A stretch of DNA of 64,000 bases, from positions 12,702 through 76,701 of the forward strand of contig CAUDNR010004400.1 of the NCBI GenBank assembly GCA_958430865.1, in the 5' to 3' direction. The position numbers and the translations under genes were made by a program. Numbering within the stretch: position 1 is the stretch's first letter; each line of letters begins with the position of its first letter. The notes beneath the pieces are model-generated. The model was not told where the DNA came from and did not search any database. It worked only from the letters and a program-made list of their open reading frames with translations. Positions 59,507-64,000 of this stretch are shown piece by piece. This DNA is from Entrophospora sp. SA101. Its lineage: Eukaryota > Glomeromycota > Glomeromycetes > Entrophosporales > Entrophosporaceae.

Positions 59507-61348
59507 TTTGGTCGGCAATAGATTTATATGCTTTCTCAAAATTTGATATAAACACTTTTGTATCGTTTGTGATGAATTTGAAAAAAAGTGTTTTTGATGA
59601 GGATTGAATGTTATAAAGTAATAGAAAATAAATTTATTTAATTATAGATTTGGATGTTTTAAAAGTTGTGTTTATTATTATAAAAAAATAAAATTATTTA
59701 ATTAGATTTTATTTCGTAAGAATAAATTCACCTGCTTCCTGTTTATTATAGATAATGGTTTAATGGCTTTACCTATAAAGGTTGTAAATTCTACTAGTGT
59801 GTAAATACAGCCTTTTACACTATTTACTATAGGGTGATTTTTTGACGCAATTAATTGGAAAAAAATGTAAATAATTGAGACAGACGCAATTAAAAATCGA
59901 GATATTGGAAATTTTGACCTTTTTTTTACCCCAGTTAAGAAATTTTATCTTTAAAAATATTAAAAATTTCTAATGCAAAGTAATCATATTGCCGTGATTA
60001 TTAACTTGATTTCCCACATAATATATTTGTTTTAATGATAGATTGCTAAATAAAAATTTTCCTCTTGATTGCAAAAAAATACAATAATATATGCACATCT
60101 GTAATAGGTCGTTTGATATAAAAATGAAAGCTATCAGATGAATTCACCAAATAAACTTTTGCAAATCCATTTTTTCGTGCTGTAGAATATATGGAGTTCC
60201 ATCACCTGTAATAATTTCAAAAAAATTTACTTACTATTAATATTATTATTTGATAAGTGCTTCAACATTGAAGTCCTAATTATCCAAGGCCCTGAATCAC
60301 GTAGTCACTCAACTCTTGTGTTTTGGGTTACTCTATAATATTTTATTATAGCCAGACGAAATCCTATGCAACATTTCATTGACACATAAAATGAATCCAA
60401 TTGTTAATTAGAAGAGAGCTAACCCTTCCCAAAACTTACCATCTATATAGTTGTGAAATAATGAATCGAGCTTGAAATAAGTAAACCCTGCTTACTTCAA
60501 AAAGAATCCTTCCCGTGGCTGATTCCAAATGTTTAATAATTTTAAGAGCACAGGATAGCTTTCTTCTCTACAAAAAATTTGGTATTATTTTTAATTATTT
60601 TCATCGCGGGCTTTCGACCCATCTAGCCATACCGCAAGATAACCTTTTCCCAAATCCTCTTTTGCCAAACTATGTAAATGCTGTTCCTATTCGGTCGTAT
60701 TAAGTTGAATTCCTCGAATAAATATTGTTTATAATTATTTGGTTACTGTTTGATCGGTTAGAAAACCGGCTTGAAAATATTGGAAGATTGAAGTAGCATT
60801 TTTGATATCAAAAATAATATTCGAATTTTTTTTATTTAACATCTATAATACAAGGATTATAATTAGTCAAAAAATTGGACTCTGTTCCTAAAGGTTGTTA
60901 CTAAAAATAGTTTTTTTATCTCAAACCCATATAGCGATATATATATTAGTAATATGATCTAGAAAAACAATATTTTTGTTTAACGTATTAGTACATAATT
61001 TTAATTTATTTATTTTTCAAGTTTCAGAAATCAAAATAGCTTTTACTTGATTTGGTTATAAAATAATTCAATATGCATAGCTCTCTAAAAAGTAACCTGA
61101 TATTTGGCTGGCGTATCGCAAATAACTTTACAATTTTTGGATTTTCGCCATTTGCTCTAAATTAAGCAAGTCGTCTTATGGTACTAATAAAGCCGAGCAT
61201 GAAACTTGTGTATACGGACACACTCAAAAAAATAACATTGTTATACCAAGATATTCATTGAATCTTTTATTATATTAATAAAAGTGTTCAAATAAACATT
61301 GCACACAATAGTAACAGGCTATTTATAGAAATATATATATATATATAT
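59507..61348. other. Intergenic stretch 3' of the ligase gene
   Basis: About 1.8 kb of AT-rich DNA. A 62-residue frame at 60515-60703 (HRGLSTHLAIPQDNLFPNPL) and a minus-strand stretch near 60190 (ITGDGTPYILQHEKMDLQKF) look like worn protein-coding fragments, but I cannot name a family. The remainder is unassigned. Confidence 0.45.
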
Positions 61349-63560
61349 TTATACAGTTTCATCAGGACGGACCCATTCACTTTTAATCCGTTCTCTCAAA
61401 TCTTTTCTCAAGATTTTTCCAATGTCATTTTTAGGTAACTTATCAATAATGTAGACACCACCGCGTAGTCGTTTATAACTAATAACTTTTTCAGCCACAT
61501 AATCTTGAATGGATTTTTTAATTTGCTGGTGATCACTAGCAGTCGAATTTTTTAGTACGACGTAGGCAACTGGTAATTCTGTTGCATCTTGTTCTGAATA
61601 TACGCCAACTACAGCTGCTTCGGAAATTATAGGATTTTCAAGTAGAATTGATTCAAGTTCCGCAGGTGCAACTTGTGAGCCCTGAAATTTTTTTTAAATC
61701 AACTATTGAAAAAATAAAAAGCAAAAGAAAGAAAAAAGAAAGATTGCAGACCTTAAACTTGATAAGTTCTTTTACACGATCAACCAAAAAAACATTCCCT
61801 TTTTACAATAATAATAATAAACATGTCAATTTAAAAACAAAAGAAAATATTTTACATAACATTATATGATAAATAACAATTTACCATTTTCATCAATATA
61901 ACCAAGATCTCCAGTATGAAGAAATCCATCTTTATCCATACATTCTTTAGTGGCTTTTTCATTATTAAGATAGCCCTATTTTTTGTAGACTTAATCAAAA
62001 TAATTAATAACAATATTCATTTATATATATGAAAAGTACCTTCATGATGTTTGGACCACGAGCACATATTTCACCTTCTTCATTAATTCCAAGTTCTATC
62101 AGAAAAATTGATTATTTAGTTTTGAAGAATTAAATTAAATTATTGTTATTGCTTCTTATTACCTATTTCGCTTTCACCAATAAATTTTATTTCAACATTT
62201 GCCACAATAAGCCCAGATGATCCTAAAAAAGAAAATATTATTATTTATTTCTTTTTTTTTGATGAAATCATTCAAAACATAATTTTTATATTACCAATTA
62301 CAACATCATCAGTTCTAGCCAATGTAATTATTGGTGTAGCTTCAGTAAGTCCATAACCTTGCTTAAGAGGTATTTTCTCGAATTTGTCGTTGAACTTCTT
62401 GCTCAACTTTTTGCACAATGGAGCAGCACCACTTAAAAAAAAATTTAAACTTGATAAATCATATTTGTCAACAACTGGGTTATTAACCAGTTGAAGCACA
62501 ATTGATGGAACTATATATCCAAGATTTATCTTATGATCTTGTATTGCTTGACAAATTAAATCTATATCATAATCAGGAACTGATAAGACTATTGCTGTTG
62601 CTCCCTATTAAATGTAAAAAATTTGAGAAATTTTATTTTTAAAAAAAAAAAAAAATAACAAATAGTAAAGACTTACGCAATAAAGTACTTGATGTATCAT
62701 CATGTTTAATGCAAAAATATGATAGAATGGCTGTGAAAACAAAAAATCATTATTGTAATCATAATTGTAATCATGATCGTAACCTAATTTAATCTTACCA
62801 ATGCTCCCAAGAATACAAGATCAGAATTGAATTCCTCGAAATGATGAATTTGTTCAAGATTAGCAACCATATTATAATGTGTGGTCTCAACGCCTTTTCG
62901 TTTGCCAGTTGTACCAGAACTATAACACAAATAAGCAACTGTTGATTTGACTTTCTCTTCAGTTGTATAATGAATAATTGCTGAGTCATCATCATCCTTG
63001 TATAGGCTGGTGAATGTCCTAATGCCATCTTCAGAGACTTCCTCTTTATCTAATACAAAGATTTTGGAAGTTGGTATATCTACGTTGTTTGCAGCTTTTA
63101 AAACAGTGGGTAAGGTTGACGAATGTGCAACAATGATTGATGCTTTGGAATCAGATAATTGATATCTTAATTCCTCAACTTTATAATTAGGATTAGGTGT
63201 TGTAACAGTTCCACCTGAAAAAAAAGTGCAAAGGATGAATTTATTGCTAAAAAATGCAAGTTAATGATTAATTAAATAATTACCAAATGCAATGGTTCCT
63301 AATAATGCAATAGGAAAATGGATGTGATTTGGAGAAACAATCGCCAAAACTTCTCCAGGTTTAAATCCAATTGATTTTAATCCACTGGCAAACTTTCGAG
63401 TAGAACTTTTAAGTTCACCAAAAGTAACTTCTTTACGAGTTGATCCATCAATATAAATTGGTTTAGTATCAGGAATAGAATTAGGATTACTGGTTACATG
63501 ATGATAAATATCAAGATGTGGAATCTTTAGATCAGGTGATTTAGATTTAAATATACCCAT
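61349..63560 (-). CDS. 4-coumarate-CoA-ligase-like acyl-CoA synthetase
   Basis: Nine minus-strand exons: 63560-63284, 63214-62799, 62730-62677, 62604-62295, 62222-62163, 62095-62040, 61975-61885, 61798-61752 and 61681-61349. All are in phase, giving 547 residues, the usual length of the 4CL/luciferase-like group. Adenylation motifs are complete: [19 protein letters not shown] (phosphate loop), [52 protein letters not shown] and the catalytic Lys in [13 protein letters not shown]. The enzyme activates a carboxylic acid with ATP and transfers it to CoA. Which acid cannot be told from the sequence. The C-terminus (VRPDETV) carries no peroxisomal SKL-type signal. A gutted relative lies at 54241-54590. 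Confidence 0.94.
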
Positions 63561-64000
63561 ATTTTCGTTAATTTTGTAAAATAGGATTTCTCACAAAGGC
63601 AGACATTATATAAATATTTGTGTGAATGAATGTTAAAGAACATTTCGTTTTTTTTTTGAAGAACGAAGTTGAAATGATTACGACTGGATTTAAACCAGTT
63701 TTGGTATTTAAATTGTCAACCCAATACTGGAATGCCCAGATAAATACAATGCAAAATGCAAATAATGCAAGTGAATTAGCTGCTTTTCCCAGTAAGATCT
63801 TCCTTCGTTCTTTCCGCTTTTTACACGTGAATTTCCCTTAAAAGCAAATGTATATTCTGTGCACCCTACCATAATACTAACTATACAATAAAAAAATATT
63901 TATTTAGAATGGTTTAATTTCCTTCTTACGCACGCGCCAGATGGTAATGGACACTCGATTTTATCTAATTGGCAAAAAATTTCAGCTTGAGAACTTTTCG
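63561..64000. promoter_or_regulatory. 5' flank of the ligase gene, duplicated at 54.4-54.6 kb
   Basis: Upstream region of the minus-strand ligase gene. Blocks at 63691-63720, 63780-63850 and 63931-64000 recur in order at 54355-54575. TTTTTACACGTGAATTTCCC includes a CACGTG core, present only as TTTTTACGTGACC in the relic. No open frame here is convincing. The window ends inside the repeat. Confidence 0.6.

Overview
This is a eukaryotic window, most likely from an arbuscular mycorrhizal fungus (Glomeromycotina, Rhizophagus-like). That assignment is inference. It rests on very AT-rich DNA, genes cut by many short GT-AG introns, a lone dispersed 5S rRNA gene, TKL-type kinases with a Cys-pair leader and an HRDLHSGN-type catalytic loop, and a dense load of decayed hAT, Tc1 and MITE elements. 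Exons were joined by reading splice sites and frame by eye, and I ran no alignments.

Layout. 1-1.6 kb: a decayed hAT transposase. 1.57-26.6 kb: a 12,200-bp tandem duplication (1569-13768 and 14411-26610, constant offset 12,842). Each copy holds about 4.5 kb of repeat-rich noncoding DNA, a secreted subtilisin-like protease gene, and a gene for a large coiled-coil protein with a Num1/ApsA/Mcp5-type cortical PH domain. A 642-bp junction separates the copies. It is made of an inverted piece of the PH gene's exon 3 followed by a second copy of its intron 4/exon 5. Copy 1 of the PH gene therefore lost its native C-terminus, while copy 2 is intact. I noticed one substitution between the copies.

26.8-37.5 kb: noncoding DNA, the cap-binding subunit CBP20 gene (minus), a Gln/Tyr/Pro-rich gene of unknown function with two decayed relatives, and a hAT fragment. 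37.7-40.6 kb: a TA-flanked MITE, a frameshifted Tc1-like transposase, a second MITE, a 5S rRNA gene and a frameshifted GFA-family (formaldehyde-activating-like) gene. 41.7-49.8 kb is gene-dense: a CREG-like secreted flavin-fold protein, a SAM methyltransferase, a fused alpha/beta-hydrolase plus capping-enzyme-type phosphatase (minus), and a divergently transcribed phosphatidylserine synthase. 50.3-53.6 kb: two tandem TKL kinase paralogues, the second with a broken catalytic loop. 53.6-61.3 kb: noncoding DNA with MITEs and a collapsed relic of an acyl-CoA ligase locus. 61.3-63.6 kb: an intact 4-coumarate-CoA-ligase-like gene (minus) and its upstream region.

No operon-like pathway is apparent. 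The strongest observations are the near-identical tandem duplication with its templated-insertion junction, the hydrolase-phosphatase fusion, the active-kinase/pseudokinase pair, and several short inverted-repeat element families present in two copies within the window.
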